A stretch of 64,000 nucleotides of DNA, taken from the NCBI GenBank assembly GCA_035610365.1, contig CM069432.1:166592035-166656034 (forward strand), read 5' to 3'. The position numbers were made by a program, and so were the translations under genes. Below, piece by piece: positions 1 to 10,856 of the stretch. Numbering within the stretch: position 1 is the stretch's first letter; each line of letters opens with the position of its first letter. The DNA is from Aquatica leii (taxonomy: Eukaryota > Arthropoda > Insecta > Coleoptera > Lampyridae). Under the pieces are notes generated by a model that worked only from the letters and a program-made list of their open reading frames with translations, did not search any database and had not been told where the DNA came from.

Positions 1-480
1 CCATCGCCATCGCCATCGCCATCGCCATCGCCATCGCCATCGCCATCGCCATCGCCATCGCCATCGCCATCGCCATCGCCATCGCCATCGCCATCGCCAT
101 CGCCATCGCCATCGCCATCGCCATCGCCATCGCCATCGCCATCGCCATCGCCATCGCCATCGCCATCGCCATCGCCATCGCCATCGCCGTCGCCATCGCC
201 ATCGCCATCGCCATCGCCATCGCCATCGCCATCGCCATCGCCATCGCCATCGCCATCGCCATCGCCATCGCCATCGCCATCGCCATCGCCATCGCCATCG
301 CCATCGCCATCGCCATCGCCATCGCCCTCGCCATCGCCATCGCCATCGCCATCGCCATCGCCATCGCCATCGCCATCGCCATCGCCATCGCCATCGCCAT
401 CGCCATCGCCATCGCCATCGCCATCGCCATCGCCATCGCCATCGCCATCGCCATCGCCATCGCCATCGCCATCGCCATCG
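1..480. repeat. (CCATCG)n hexanucleotide satellite
   Basis: About 80 head-to-tail copies of CCATCG fill the left edge, so the true array is probably longer. I see only two substitutions inside: A to G at 189 and A to C at 327. The array then decays into TCATTG/TCATTC-like units at 481-497. It is about two-thirds GC in an AT-rich window and has no stop codon in any frame (Pro-Ser, His-Arg or Ile-Ala on plus; Asp-Gly, Met-Ala or Arg-Trp on minus), but nothing suggests it is translated. Confidence 0.97.
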
Positions 481-1185
481 TCATTGTCATTCTCATTATT
501 ACATCATTCTTACTATTTCAAAGTGCAGCTTTGTGCAGTCTATAGTAGTGATTTGTGTGTGTAATGTGTAAGGTTAAAACATTAGTCAATGACAAAATCA
601 TCAGATTAATAATATAAATAACAAGTATTTTCAAATTTGAAGTAAAAAAGTAGACAGGCGCTGATCGCTGTTATTAACTAAAATACTTCAAAAATCGTTG
701 TATCTGTTGTATCACTTAGTTTTTTTAAGGCAACACTCTATATATCATGATATTTTTAGATTATACGTAAAATATTATGTCTACTTTATTAAAGGTTCTC
801 TATAGCTATCTATTATCTATTTCAAAAAAATTGTGGTTTTAGAGAAATATGAAACGTTTTACTTAAAACAACAGACATTTATATAAAATGATTGTGGTTT
901 ATAGAACTTTTATTTAATCTGCGTAAGATTTCGATATTTCTCAGAGGTTGTTCAAAAAAAAAGAATTCTAGTTTTATGTTTTTCAAACATCAAAAACTGC
1001 TACTACTAAAAATAAAGTACCCCATTAACTGTATTTAGACAGAATAATAAGTTTAATGACAGCCGCCAACTAGATAAATCAAATGTGTCGGTATTGTTTT
1101 GTTACTGATATTGCAAAATACGTGGATAAAAGAGCCACTAATAATTAATTACATATAGAAAACTATGAAGATGTAGTTATTATTG
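481..1185. other. AT-rich sequence, no gene seen
   Basis: No reading frame or RNA gene is supported. At 1150-1178 lies a motif, ATTACATATAG plus ATGAAGATGTAG, which recurs in inverted orientation at 11764-11808 and partly in direct orientation at 11641-11652. The two flanks of Gypsy-1 therefore share an older repeat. Confidence 0.6.
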
Positions 1186-1258
1186 TTTTATACGTCTACT
1201 GATTAAAAAGGCACATAAAATATCTAAATACGTTTATTATGAGTGCTTACAAGTTAGC
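1186..1258 (-). repeat. Gypsy-1 terminal repeat, 3' copy
   Basis: This 73-bp block matches 11249-11320 with three or four differences near its left end and lies just beyond the integrase stop. It is short for an LTR. Adding the next bases (to about 1268) gives TG...CA-like ends, but the match in the other copy fades, so the LTRs may be truncated. No target duplication was found. Confidence 0.6.
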
Positions 1259-1316
1259 TACTTAACACAATTTATAATCCATTAAATAATAGGTAAGTAT
1301 CTTATTACTAATCCAA

Positions 1317-2513
1317 CTAATACAATTCAAAATCTGTTAAATAATTAAGTATTTTAACTTGTCTTTTTTGCATTTCAGACTGGCTATCACTAGCACTACC
1401 TTTACAATATTTTGTCTGTTCTGCCACAAGTGCAGGTACATCATTGCTTAATTCACAACCTAAAATATTATCTAAATCATTATATAATACAGATTGTTTA
1501 TTTACATTACGATCTGCGCTTGTTTTATTTAACAACTTGCGATTTCTCCTATATTTATTCCCTAACTGGTCTTTGACAATATACTCTCTTTCTCCTAATT
1601 TTTCAATTATTACACCTTTTTTCCAGAGACTATTAAGTGGTGATTGAATTTGAACAGTGTCATTTACATTTAGATCAATCAATTTCTTTGTATTTTTATT
1701 GTAATAAAATTCTTGTTTATCTTGATTCTCTTTTAATTTATTCTTTACATAGTTATGGTTTATGTATTTAGTCTTAAGTAAATTAGACGAGATAGGTATT
1801 TTAGTTCTTTGTATAAGATTTAATAATAATTGTGCTTTCACAATATCTACAGATTTTTTAGCTAATCCGTTCGACTGATGATATGGTGAAATATAGGTAA
1901 GTACAAAATCTAATTTTTTTGCAAAATCTTTAATTTGTTTGCTATTGTAGGGATTATTATCAGCTACAACTTTTTCTGGAATTCCAAACTGACTGAAAGT
2001 GTTTTCAAAAAATCGTTTTACTTGAGACGCAGATTTATCTTTAATTTGTTTAGCAACAATCCATTTTGAATCTACGAACAGTATGAAATAATTATGATTA
2101 TGTTCTAAAATGTCAGAACCAAGAACTTGCCATGGCCGGTAAGGTATTTCATGACTTATTAAAGGTTCCTTCGCATTGGATTTTCTATACGTTTGACAAG
2201 TTTGACAAGATTCAATATAATTTTCTATATCTTTTGTAAGATTAATCCAATAAAATATTTGCCTAGCACGTAACTTTGTTTTTACTATGCCAAAGTGGCT
2301 AGAGTCATGCAAAATCTTTAGCATTTCTTTTCTTAAGCTCGTCGGAGCAATTATTTTATCATTGTAAAACAAGAGGTCTTGAGAAATAAAAATATGATTT
2401 TTAATTTTATGATAATGTTTTAACTCTCCTTTAACTTTATCAGGCCATTCTGTTTCAGTGTATTGTTTAACTAAATTTAAAACGCTATCATTAACAATTT
2501 CTTTTCTAAACAA
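1317..2513 (-). pseudogene. Gypsy-1 integrase (catalytic Glu replaced by Lys)
   Basis: This 398-aa frame is a Ty3/Gypsy integrase, which would insert element cDNA into the genome. An N-terminal H..H...C..C zinc site is visible (HDSSH near residue 70, CQTC near 104). It is followed by the first core Asp (GSDIL), the second (VADNNP) and a C-terminal basic part ending in KYRRNRK. The third acidic residue sits in the family motif SNGLAE, but here reads SNGLAK. The codon at 1857-1859 (minus) is AAA, one transition from GAA. The enzyme should be inactive if this reading is right. The frame is separated from RNase H by a break in an 8-A run near 2520. Confidence 0.85.
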
Positions 2514-2574
2514 GGTTTTTTTTCCTCAGACATTGGTATATTATTTGACAATGAATGTATTATGTATGACATTT

Positions 2575-2943
2575 CTAGATCATCTCCACTACATCTTCAA
2601 TATAAGATCTGGATAAGGCATCTGCGACTAGCATTTCTTTGCCTGGCACATACACAATTTCTATGTTGTACTTTAATAATCTAAGCAGCATTAGCTGTAA
2701 TCTATTAGTAACTTGATCTAAATTTTTATTATAAATCGATATCAATAGCTTATGATCTGTTTGAACTGTAACTTTGTATCCATAAACATAATTATGAAAA
2801 CGTTCACATGGAAACATTATAGCTAATAGCTCTTTCTCTATTTGAGCGTAACGTTTTTCAGTTTTGGTTAAACTTCGTGAAGCGAACGATATTGGAAAAC
2901 TTTTTCTGTAAAAGTACACAACCTGATCCTTCAGTAGATGCAT
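2575..2943 (-). pseudogene. Gypsy-1 RNase H
   Basis: This 122-aa frame carries the retroelement RNase H region (FASRSLTKTEKRYAQIEKE, TDHKLL, ADALSRSYIED) that degrades the RNA template during reverse transcription. It overlaps the RT frame by 86 bp in a different phase, so a frameshift lies between about 2890 and 2943. The first RNase H Asp (IQTDAST) is still in the upstream frame. It ends where another single-base break separates it from integrase. The Gypsy assignment is firm; activity is not expected. Confidence 0.85.
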
Positions 2944-4336
2944 CAGTTTGTATCGTTATAGCACTTTTTGCGTCAAACATATGAAGTGTTGGTAAATTTA
3001 TAATTACTTTTTTAAGTTCATTAAATTCCTCAGTATGTTTGTCTGTCCAGTTAAACACTGTATTATTTTTAGTTAGGTCCCGTAAGTTATATGTTAACTT
3101 TGACAAGTTCGGAATGAATTTTGTAAAAAATTTAGTTAATCCTAACAATCTCATTAATGCCGTCTTATTTTCAGGAATTTTTATGGCCGCTATTGCATCT
3201 ACATTCTTTTTATCAGGTTTAATAGTATTATTAGCTATTAATTGGCCCAAAAATCTAACTTTATTCAATTTATATTGCAGTTTATCAATATTAAATTTTA
3301 TGTTATTTTCTCTAGTTTTTTTTAGTACTTCATCTAGGTTTTTATCATGTTCTAATTCAGATTTACCCGTCACAATTATGTCATCAAAATACACATACGT
3401 GCCCGGAACATTACCAAAGATTTCATAATTTTTTGCTTGAAAAATTTCTGGTGCTGACGCAATTCCAAAAGGTAGGCGATTGAACTTGAATCTACCAAAT
3501 GGGGTACTCAAGGTACATAAATACGAACTAGGTTCGTCTAACTCAATTTGCCAGAATATTTCTAACATATCAATTACTGTGAAATAAGAATTTCCTGCTA
3601 GTTTACTCAAAATTTCATCAGCTTTAGGTATCATAAAGTGTTGTCTTTTTATGAATTTATTCAAGGGTTTAGGATCTAGACAGATTCGTAATTTACCATT
3701 TGATTTTTCAACAATAACTATATTGTTTACCCATTTAGTTGGTTCTTTAACTACTGACGTTATACCTCTTTGTACTAGATTATCTAGAGTGTTTTTTAAC
3801 TTTTCATGGATTGAAATGGAAATTTTTTTGTTATATTGAATACTTGGGACTGCAATTTCTTTAAGTTCAATTTTGCATTTGCCTGACATTTTTCCTACGC
3901 CTTCAAAAACATCCCTTTCAAAGAACTCATCTTTTGTTTGAATACCATGAACATCAATATTTTGTCCTCTAGCAATAAGATTTAGCAATAAACAGTCTCG
4001 TAACCCTAATATACATTCATTACAATCATTAACAACCACATATTTAATATTTCTACTCAAGTTACCAACTTTGCATTCTAAGGTTATCTGACCCAATGGT
4101 TTAATCTTAAAATTACCGTATGTAATCAGAGTTATTCTAGTGTTAGTTAAATTTTCATCATTACAATTCAAAGTAAGAAAATCCTTATACGACAATATAC
4201 TAATCTCAGCTCCAGAGTCTAATTTAAATTTTCTCTTATAATTACCTATTTGTATGTCTTCATACCAACAAGATTCTCCATTTCCAGTGTTTATGTTACT
4301 TACGAACAGTTCTTCTTCATTACTAGATGTCTTCAC
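2858..4336 (-). CDS. Gypsy-1 protease and reverse transcriptase
   Basis: This 492-aa frame starts with a retropepsin (LDSGAEISIL, active-site Asp at about residue 40), which matures the polyprotein. It continues into a reverse transcriptase with the Ty3/Gypsy blocks RICLDPKPLNK, LPFGIASAPEIFQ and the catalytic YFDD box at 3380-3391 (residues 316-319), then the post-RT block TALMRLLGLTKFF and the start of RNase H (TDAST). The start codon shown is only the first Met; in the family this part is usually reached from gag by read-through or frameshifting. The last 17 residues are out of frame. Both catalytic motifs look intact. Confidence 0.88.
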   Translation of the reverse strand: MKTSSNEEELFVSNINTGNGESCWYEDIQIGNYKRKFKLDSGAEISILSYKDFLTLNCNDENLTNTRITLITYGNFKIKPLGQITLECKVGNLSRNIKYVVVNDCNECILGLRDCLLLNLIARGQNIDVHGIQTKDEFFERDVFEGVGKMSGKCKIELKEIAVPSIQYNKKISISIHEKLKNTLDNLVQRGITSVVKEPTKWVNNIVIVEKSNGKLRICLDPKPLNKFIKRQHFMIPKADEILSKLAGNSYFTVIDMLEIFWQIELDEPSSYLCTLSTPFGRFKFNRLPFGIASAPEIFQAKNYEIFGNVPGTYVYFDDIIVTGKSELEHDKNLDEVLKKTRENNIKFNIDKLQYKLNKVRFLGQLIANNTIKPDKKNVDAIAAIKIPENKTALMRLLGLTKFFTKFIPNLSKLTYNLRDLTKNNTVFNWTDKHTEEFNELKKVIINLPTLHMFDAKSAITIQTDASTEGSGCVLLQKKFSNIVRFTKFNQN

Positions 4337-4427
4337 CTGTGATACTGCATTCTTGTTTCTTCTTTTGATGTACTAGTTTGCATTTTTTCAAACTCATTGT
4401 TTTCTTCTCTTCGGTGAACGTACTCCT

Positions 4428-4878
4428 ACACATTTTGACAAAATGGTTTCTTCTCTGACACTTCGCACACGTTTTGTTGTCTGCTGGGCATTTGGAATTT
4501 CTAAAGTGTTGATAAACACATTTTGAACAATTAACTTTTGTACCAGTGTATTTATTTAGTTAAAATTTTTTAACAGCATCGACTTCACTTGTAGGGTTTA
4601 ATACTTTAACATGTTGCTTACTTAATTCTATGAATTTGCAGAATTCAGCTACCTTTGTTATTGTTAAATCTGTGGAACGTAACAATCTCTCTTGTATTGA
4701 TTTGTCGTTGATCCCTATGACAAGTTGATCACGAATCATTCTTTCAGCAAAACTTGCTTTACAAGTGCATGTAAAATCGCACAAAGCTGCTTTTTTTTTT
4801 TCAATTGGGTTGTATATGCATCAATGGGTTCATTTTCTGCTTGTTGTAAATTATTAAATGTTTCCATAATTTCATTTC
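4428..4878 (-). pseudogene. Gypsy-1 gag, C-terminal half with two zinc knuckles
   Basis: The second part of gag continues here after the BEL-1 insertion. The frame at 4784-4560 contains RDQLVIGINDKSIQERLL, a hallmark of this Gypsy gag group. Downstream on the same strand, 4529-4428, two CCHC knuckles can be translated: C-x2-C-x3-H-x5-C and then C-x2-C-x4-H-x4-C (CAKCQRRNHFVKMC). These bind the element RNA. The part at 4878-4800 (METFNNLQQAENEP) is in another phase; the break falls in a run of about 11 A (4791-4801 on plus). At 4878 the sequence is cut by the BEL-1 LTR and resumes at 10852. Confidence 0.82.
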
Positions 4879-5093
4879 TGTTGCGTAATGTGTCGAAATA
4901 ATTACTAAATCTTTTAGTATGGACTGTAAATTTAATTTCTTTAAGATACAGCAGTTTACATGCTTTGCTTTACAAGTTTATTCTTCTACTACCCTTCAAC
5001 GCAGACCCGAATCATACATAGCACATTTACCTTGAATCACAAAGGCGTGCGCATACAATTTTAAAAAATAATTCTTAACATAAATTCTTAACA
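4879..5093 (-). repeat. BEL-1 3' LTR
   Basis: This 215-bp LTR begins TGTTGCG and ends CTTAACA, identical to 10637-10851. The adjoining internal sequence at 5094-5103 (minus CCGGGGGTA) is a candidate polypurine tract. The left-hand target duplication ATTTC is at 4874-4878. Confidence 0.95.
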
Positions 5094-5230
5094 TACCCCC
5101 GGACGTTGAAAGGTTCTTTCAAAAAAAATAAAATTAATGCATAGCTTAAATCTAATGTAGATACAAGTCAACAAATATATAACTATTACATTAAAAAAAA
5201 CAAATTGAATATCAAAATAAAATAAACTAT

Positions 5231-6807
5231 TCACTCCGGTAACGGACACAGTTGAGAAACCCCACGGGTGATAACTCCATTAGAAGTTCGAACAGTTGCG
5301 ATTCGAGGTATTCCATCATTGCCAGTTGTAACGGATATGATGCGCGCAAGTTTCCATTTCAGTGTAGGAGAGTTTGCATCCATAACTAAAACCATGATGC
5401 CCGGCAATGCCTTTGTAAGTTGACACGCCATTTCCTCGCCGCTGGAGCTCGAGGAGGTACTCTTCGACCATCTTCTCCAGAACTGTTGTTGTGCTTGTTG
5501 TATCCGCTGATACTTCAAGAGTCTGGATTCCTTTATATGCGTTAAATCTGGATCCGGTAAAGAGATCAGCGGACGACCAATAAGAGAAAGTGCGCGCGTG
5601 CGGCTGCAAGTCTTCGGGTTGGGAAGAAAGAGGTGTTAGAGGACGGGAATTAAGGATCGCTTCTATCTGAACGAGCAATGTACTAAGTTCCTCAAACGTC
5701 AACAAACAATTATTGATAATTTTTTTTCAACAATAATTTACAAGATTTTACTCCTGCTTCCCTACAAACCCGCCATGTGGGGAGTGTATGGAGGAATAAA
5801 TTGCCAATCTATACCATCATTTGCTGTTGTTTCTATGATGCTACATTCATTATTTAACAAAACTTGCCAAGCTCCTTTAATTCTGACCTGGCCCCAACAA
5901 AATTTCGACCGTTGTCGGAAAATATTTTGTTTGGTTTACCTCTCCTTGCTACAAAGCGTCGAAAGCACATAATAAACGCACTAGTTGTCAGATCGCTGAC
6001 TATCTCTAAATGCAAAGCCTTAGTCGAGAAACACACAAAAAGGCATATATACGATTTTGATGTTTTAGATCCGCGCCCTTTTGACGTCTTAACAATAATC
6101 GGCCCGGCATAATCCACACCTACAGTAGTAAATGGAGATGAAGGGGAGACACGCGAAGCTGGGAGATTTCCCATCAACGGATTAATAGGTCTAGGAGACA
6201 TTTTAAAACATCTAACACAATTTCGCACAACTTGTTTGGCTGGCTGCGCCCTGAAAATGGGCCAAAAGGACTGTCGCACAGAAGAAAGTAGCATTTGTGG
6301 ACCGACATGAAAGAGTGTGATATGCATTCTTTCAAACACAAGACGAGTGAATTGATGCTTTTGAGGAAGTAATAAAGGATGTTTAGCAAAATACGGTAAG
6401 TCCGAATTATGAAGACGACCACCAACGTGCAGTAAACCATCCGAGTCTATAAATGGATTGAGGTTTAGAATTTTGCTCTTACTGTGAAGTGTTTTCCCGC
6501 TTTTCAAAACATTAAGCTCTTGTTCAAAACACTCTTCTTGAACAATTTTGACAAGACGAAGTAGTGAAGTTTGCAATTCTCCGCTCGATAGAGGACCAAC
6601 AAGTTTAAGTAACGAGCCTGAAACATTGTGCCTAAAACGCAAAATATACGAAAAAGCACGCTGCAAACGGGTGAGCGAAGAGTATTTCGTTAGAAAGCAA
6701 TTGTTAAAATGTTGAGCTAAGTTGACCGTTTTCTCTAACTTTAATTCCAGAAAATTTGGAAAAGACTCAATAAAAGAAGGCCACATTAAACTATTATCAT
6801 TGACCAA
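5231..6807 (-). pseudogene. BEL-1 integrase
   Basis: The frame at 6807-5854 (317 aa) is a BEL/Pao integrase: VGGRLHNSDLPYFAKHPLLLP, then the zinc site (H..H, CVRCF), the first core Asp in VGVDYAGP and the second in FSDNGRNFVGA. The third acidic residue (REAGVKS, near 5760) lies past a frame break. The C-terminal part continues in 5705-5316 (LVQIEAILNSRPLTPL) and 5518-5231 (DANSPTLKWKLARI, ending LCPLPE, a typical BEL pol C-terminus). At least three phase changes interrupt it. All three catalytic positions seem to be present, but not in one frame. Confidence 0.9.
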
Positions 6808-7860
6808 CGAAGGGGGACCATGCTACTATAAATTACAAGTTTTCAGCTGCGACGGTAAAATGCCACGCGATAGAATATCTGCGGTATTCGTTTCTGTTCA
6901 AATATATCGAACACACGATTACCTACGAAGAGTTTGAGAAAACTTACCGAAGTTTTTAACCATCTTAATACGATCGTAGTCTGTCCATAAGATCATATCA
7001 TCACATTGAATGTCCAAAGCATTGATGACTTGTGAAACTAATTTAGCGAGAATTGCTGCACCACATAATTCCAACCTAGGAATAGTCATAGGTTTTAAGG
7101 GTGCTACCCGCGTTCGTGAACACACTAGATTGACATGATGAATAAAATGCTCGTCTGTTGAGCGGGTAAATACAAGCTCCGTAACCTTGTGTTGAAGTGT
7201 CACAGAAGCCATGGATTTGGATACCTTGAAGGTTTTTACAAATGACCTTCCTATCAATTTCCAAATCGTTTAATTTCAGTAAATCTCCCCTTAAACACGT
7301 CCAATGTTTAAGGAGACCAGTGAGGACAGGATCATTTCACAAAAGTTTTTCGAGCCAAAGTCGCTGTACGAAGACCGATACTATGAAAGGACTCACTAAA
7401 CCAAGAGGGTCAAATATCTGCGATATTTCCGAAAGAATGATTCGTTTAGATACTTTCTGGTTACGTGGTTTGGAAATAGAGAACATAAAAGCATCGAGAG
7501 AAAATGCCCAAACTAAAACCTAAAGTTTTTGTGAGTTCATGTGAGAATTCTAGAGCCTTTGGACAATAATCAGTTTCTCTTTACAAGTGAAAGTACACCA
7601 GGGTGGTTGGCTATCCATTTTCTAAGTTGAAAACAAGCTGATGATAGAACAGATGACAATTCAGAACATATAATTTGAGCCTCATGAATAGTGTTCTGCG
7701 CCAGACAAAACGTCATCTACATAAAAGTCGTTTATAATAATTCTAGAAATATGAGGTAGCGAAGATGAACAATCTTACCTAGTTGTGTCAAACACCTAAT
7801 AGCAAGATAGAAGCAGCGGCGGTGCCATAGGTCACCGTATTCAATTTATATTCCTTTATT
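6808..7860 (-). pseudogene. BEL-1 RT C-terminus, A17 domain and RNase H
   Basis: Pieces in changing frames join RT to integrase. The RT catalytic box FYVDDVLSGA can be read near 7735-7700. The post-RT BEL block RIILSEISQIFDPLGLVSP follows near 7460-7400. RNase H pieces lie at 7264-7076 (QIHGFCDTSTQGYGACIY) and 7257-6919 (PLKPMTIPRLELCGAAIL, ILWTDYDRI), and NTADILSRG near 6900. Between ILWTDYDRI and NTADILSRG a stretch of the family is missing, so RNase H has an internal deletion as well as frame breaks. Confidence 0.8.
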
Positions 7861-8706
7861 TCATTTTGAAGGGGACGAACGCCAGAGCACTTTCTGTAAC
7901 GATCGTTGATGTGGAGCTATCAATACCTGCCGATACATCTTTTCTATATCGGCCGAAAACGCGTACTGATATTTGCGAAATCGTAACAAAATTGAGAAAA
8001 GGTCCTGTTGGATTGTAGGGCCAATCATTTGCAAGGAGTTAAGAGAATATCCAGATGATGACACCGATGATCCGTTAAAGACAACTCGAAGCTTTGTCGA
8101 AATGCTCTCCTCTTTCAAGACACCATGGTGGGGAAGATAATAAGACACCTGATCAGAATCAGGACCCGAAATAGACATATGCCCTAAAGATTCATATTCC
8201 GTCATAAATGAAACATACATATGGAGAAGCCTTTCGTTAGCTTGCAAACGTTTTTCTAAAGATAACAATCGGTTTTCAGCTACGCTACGAGATTCGCCTA
8301 ATTTGGAGGCACTTATCTTTAAAGGAATAGATACTACAAAACGTCCTTCGGAGTTACGCGTTGTGCTGTTGTTAAAGTGTATTTCGCAGTCACGCTCTTC
8401 GGAAGTTAAGGGTTTATCTAAAGGACCGTTTTCTATTTCCCAAAACTTAGTAACTTGACTCAATAATCGTGACTCGACTGACGAAGTGCTAAGATTACAT
8501 TGGATTGCATTATTGGTTCCAAGAGTAATAGGACCACAAACCACCCAGCCAAGATGCGTTTTCTGTAAAACGGGTAGATTGGGACCGAGACTAACTTGTT
8601 CAGTGTCTAATATTGACCAAAACCAATCAGCGCCTATTAACAAATCTATTTTTCCAGGTTTGTAGAATTCAGAATCAGCCAATTGAACATGATTTGGAAT
8701 TTCCAA
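7861..8706 (-). pseudogene. BEL-1 protease-RT linker and RT N-terminal half
   Basis: This 281-aa frame contains the region after BEL protease (KIDLLIGADWFWSIL, KTHLGWVVCGP), the long linker (RFVVSIPLKISASKLGESR, LGHMSISG) and the first half of RT (PHHGVLKEESISTKLRVVF, ADIEKMYRQVLI). It copies element RNA to DNA in intact relatives. The frame stops shortly after the DIEKMYRQ block, before the YVDD box, which lies downstream in other frames. BEL/Pao identity is clear; product length is not meaningful because the polyprotein is broken on both sides. Confidence 0.88.
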
Positions 8707-8821
8707 AAGAGAGGGATCAATTTTGAAGTTAGGTGTAACTCCTGCACATTATTAATCACTAAACATGAGAGAGATATTCTAAATGCGCTATGACAAGATT
8801 CTATGTCTAACGAACATCTCG

Positions 8822-9304
8822 TTAGAGTTTTTGGAGCGAGTTTGACCTATACTCTACAACCGAAACGTTCGCGTCCAGTAAGTCTAATTGTAAGATGTCC
8901 CGAAGATGAGTACTAATAAACGAAGATTGACTGCCAGCATCCAAAATACCCTGTGCAATATGAAAGGTTCCGTAAGTATCACGAACCTTTACAGTGAACG
9001 AAGAGAAAAAACGTTTCAACATTTGAAGACAAAACGGAAGTAGTTGTTGGAATTTCTGACAGGTGGAACATCAGCAATAGAATGAGAGACACTTTTAGAT
9101 TTTTCTAAGTGTAGTAAGGTATGGTGCTTGCTATTACATGTCTTACACCTGCTAGATTTACAAACACCGATAAAATGACCTTTGCGTGCTAAGCAGTTAA
9201 TACAAAGTTTATTTTCTATGACCTTTAACTAGACGATCCAAAGGAGTTAACTTAAGAAACGAAGAACACTCTTGAACTACATGAGCTTTTTCGCAAATGG
9301 GACA
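8822..9304 (-). pseudogene. BEL-1 gag zinc knuckles and protease
   Basis: Reading minus from 9304, cysteine-rich motifs typical of BEL gag appear in shifting frames: CPICEKAHVVQEC, then CINCLARKGHFIGVC and CKTCNSKHHTLLHL. They precede the aspartic protease at 9022-8822, whose active site reads ILDAGSQSSF, with Ala where the family mostly has Ser or Thr between Asp and Gly. The zinc knuckles bind RNA; the protease would cleave the polyprotein. At least two frame breaks separate these parts from gag and from RT. Confidence 0.8.
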
Positions 9305-9450
9305 ATTTGAATTGTGAACAATGAGAGCACGAGAATTAGAAACCCTTTATGCGATGATTTTTGTCAACTACTTGATTATTTTCAAGAGTTTCCAAGAGGT
9401 CAGCTTTATCCTTTAAAACAGTTTCATATCCTCTAATGAGGGTATGTCAT

Positions 9451-10290
9451 TTACAGTTTTAGTTTTTCCCAAACGCGAGCAGTGGTTGGGTCTAACTTAA
9501 CAGCCATTAAATGTGTAATAAAAGTTTTCCATAAGTTGTGTTTGGCTGTTAAAGAATGAATTGCTCTTAAATGTTTTGACACCGAATCGCTTAAATTTCT
9601 AATTTTGTCTGAGGATTCCGTACCGATATGTGGCAAATTAAAGAGACCCTTAATATGATTGTGCACTAGCACACGTGTGTTGTTGTATCTAGAACATAAA
9701 CTCTCCCATACTAATTGATAGTTTTCAGAAGCAAAATCTTAAGACTTAATAACATCTGCAGCTTTCCCGCGTAATGCACCACGGAGATAATAAAATTTGT
9801 GCAGATCAGTGATAGTGTCATTTTCATGAATAAGAGATACAAACGTGTCGCGAAACTCAAGCCATGCCCCAGTGTGTCCCTCGAATTCAGGGATAGACAT
9901 AGTGGGTAGTTTTACAAATTGGGGATGATTACCATACGTGGTGCTTAGGCTCGCGGCGCCTTCTGTTGCAACCAAGAGATTTAACGCTAGAAGAAATAAT
10001 TGCGGTAGCACTAACAACACTTTTATAATATTTGTTTTCAAAAAGTTTCACGCTCTAATATTTGCGATGTTAAATCGGCATCATTCGAAACTAATAATTT
10101 ATTTCAAGCTGTACGTCATTGAATTTATCCAACAATGTACGACTATTTTCTAAACGTATTTCTAACTCGCTAATCTTTGTTGAGTCAGATCAGATTTACT
10201 GTCCACTAAGAGCTTGGCACTATCTAAATATTTTTCAAATAAAGTAAGCTGGGTTTTAATAACCGCGCGTTTCTTTACTAAAGTTTCCAT
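9451..10290 (-). pseudogene. BEL-1 gag
   Basis: A Met at 10290 opens METLVKKRAVIKTQLTLFEKY, a typical BEL/Pao gag N-terminus with coiled-coil character. A phase change near 10180 follows. The frame at 10041-9739 carries the gag core (VKLPTMSIPEFEGHTGAW, FYYLRGALRGKAADVI), and 9672-9451 carries VHNHIKGLFNLP and HLRAIHSLTAKHNLW. Gag packages element RNA into particles. The frames are broken at about 10180 and 9730, so no full-length Gag can be made as shown. Confidence 0.85.
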
Positions 10291-10617
10291 TGTGTGAAAT
10301 ACAAAAAACTAATATGAAACAAGTAGCAAAGGTAAACGTAATATCTAATAACTAAATAAATCGTGTTGATTAATATCAAAAGATAAATTAATAAAGTACT
10401 CGTTAAGATATGAAAACATTTAAAAATAAAAAGATAATAGGAAAAAATGATACTTGCATGTTAGCGGCACAAAATAAAGATTTTTTGGCAGGCCCGGCGA
10501 CATCAAAGGTGGCGAATAGACCGCTACAAACCCAACCATAATAAGGTAGAACTGCTGCTACGTCGATGTACAATTACAACTATAATTGTATTTCAATTTT
10601 CTTCTAATTAAACAATT

Positions 10618-10636
10618 ATGCGGTTCGTTAGGACCA
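10618..10636 (-). promoter_or_regulatory. BEL-1 primer binding site
   Basis: Immediately inside the 5' LTR the minus strand reads TGGTCCTAACGAACCGCAT. It starts with the TGG expected opposite a tRNA CCA end and resembles, with a few mismatches, the tRNA-Tyr-complementary site that is exact in BEL-3. Confidence 0.6.
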
Positions 10637-10851
10637 TGTTGCGTAATGTGTCGAAATAATTACTAAATCTTTTAGTATGGACTGTAAATTTAATTTCTTT
10701 AAGATACAGCAGTTTACATGCTTTGCTTTACAAGTTTATTCTTCTACTACCCTTCAACGCAGACCCGAATCATACATAGCACATTTACCTTGAATCACAA
10801 AGGCGTGCGCATACAATTTTAAAAAATAATTCTTAACATAAATTCTTAACA
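10637..10851 (-). repeat. BEL-1 5' LTR
   Basis: This 215-bp LTR is identical to 4879-5093. It contains the element promoter by family knowledge. It is flanked on the outside by the second ATTTC target duplication at 10852-10856, after which Gypsy-1 gag resumes. Confidence 0.95.
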
Positions 10852-10856
10852 ATTTC

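Larger units (their letters stand above)
4879..10851 (-). mobile_element. BEL-1: BEL/Pao retrotransposon nested in Gypsy-1 gag
   Basis: Two 215-bp LTRs (4879-5093 and 10637-10851) start TG, end CA and are identical by eye. ATTTC lies outside both (4874-4878 and 10852-10856), a 5-bp target duplication, and removing the element rejoins Gypsy-1 gag. The order on minus is gag, zinc knuckles, protease, RT, A17-type domain, RNase H, integrase, diagnostic of BEL/Pao. Despite identical LTRs the coding region has many frame breaks, so it is either a passenger mobilised in trans or affected by sequencing errors. Confidence 0.95.

Noticed and set aside
1-480. Coding for a dipeptide-repeat protein
   Set aside because: Open only because the repeat lacks stops; no flanking exon or start context.
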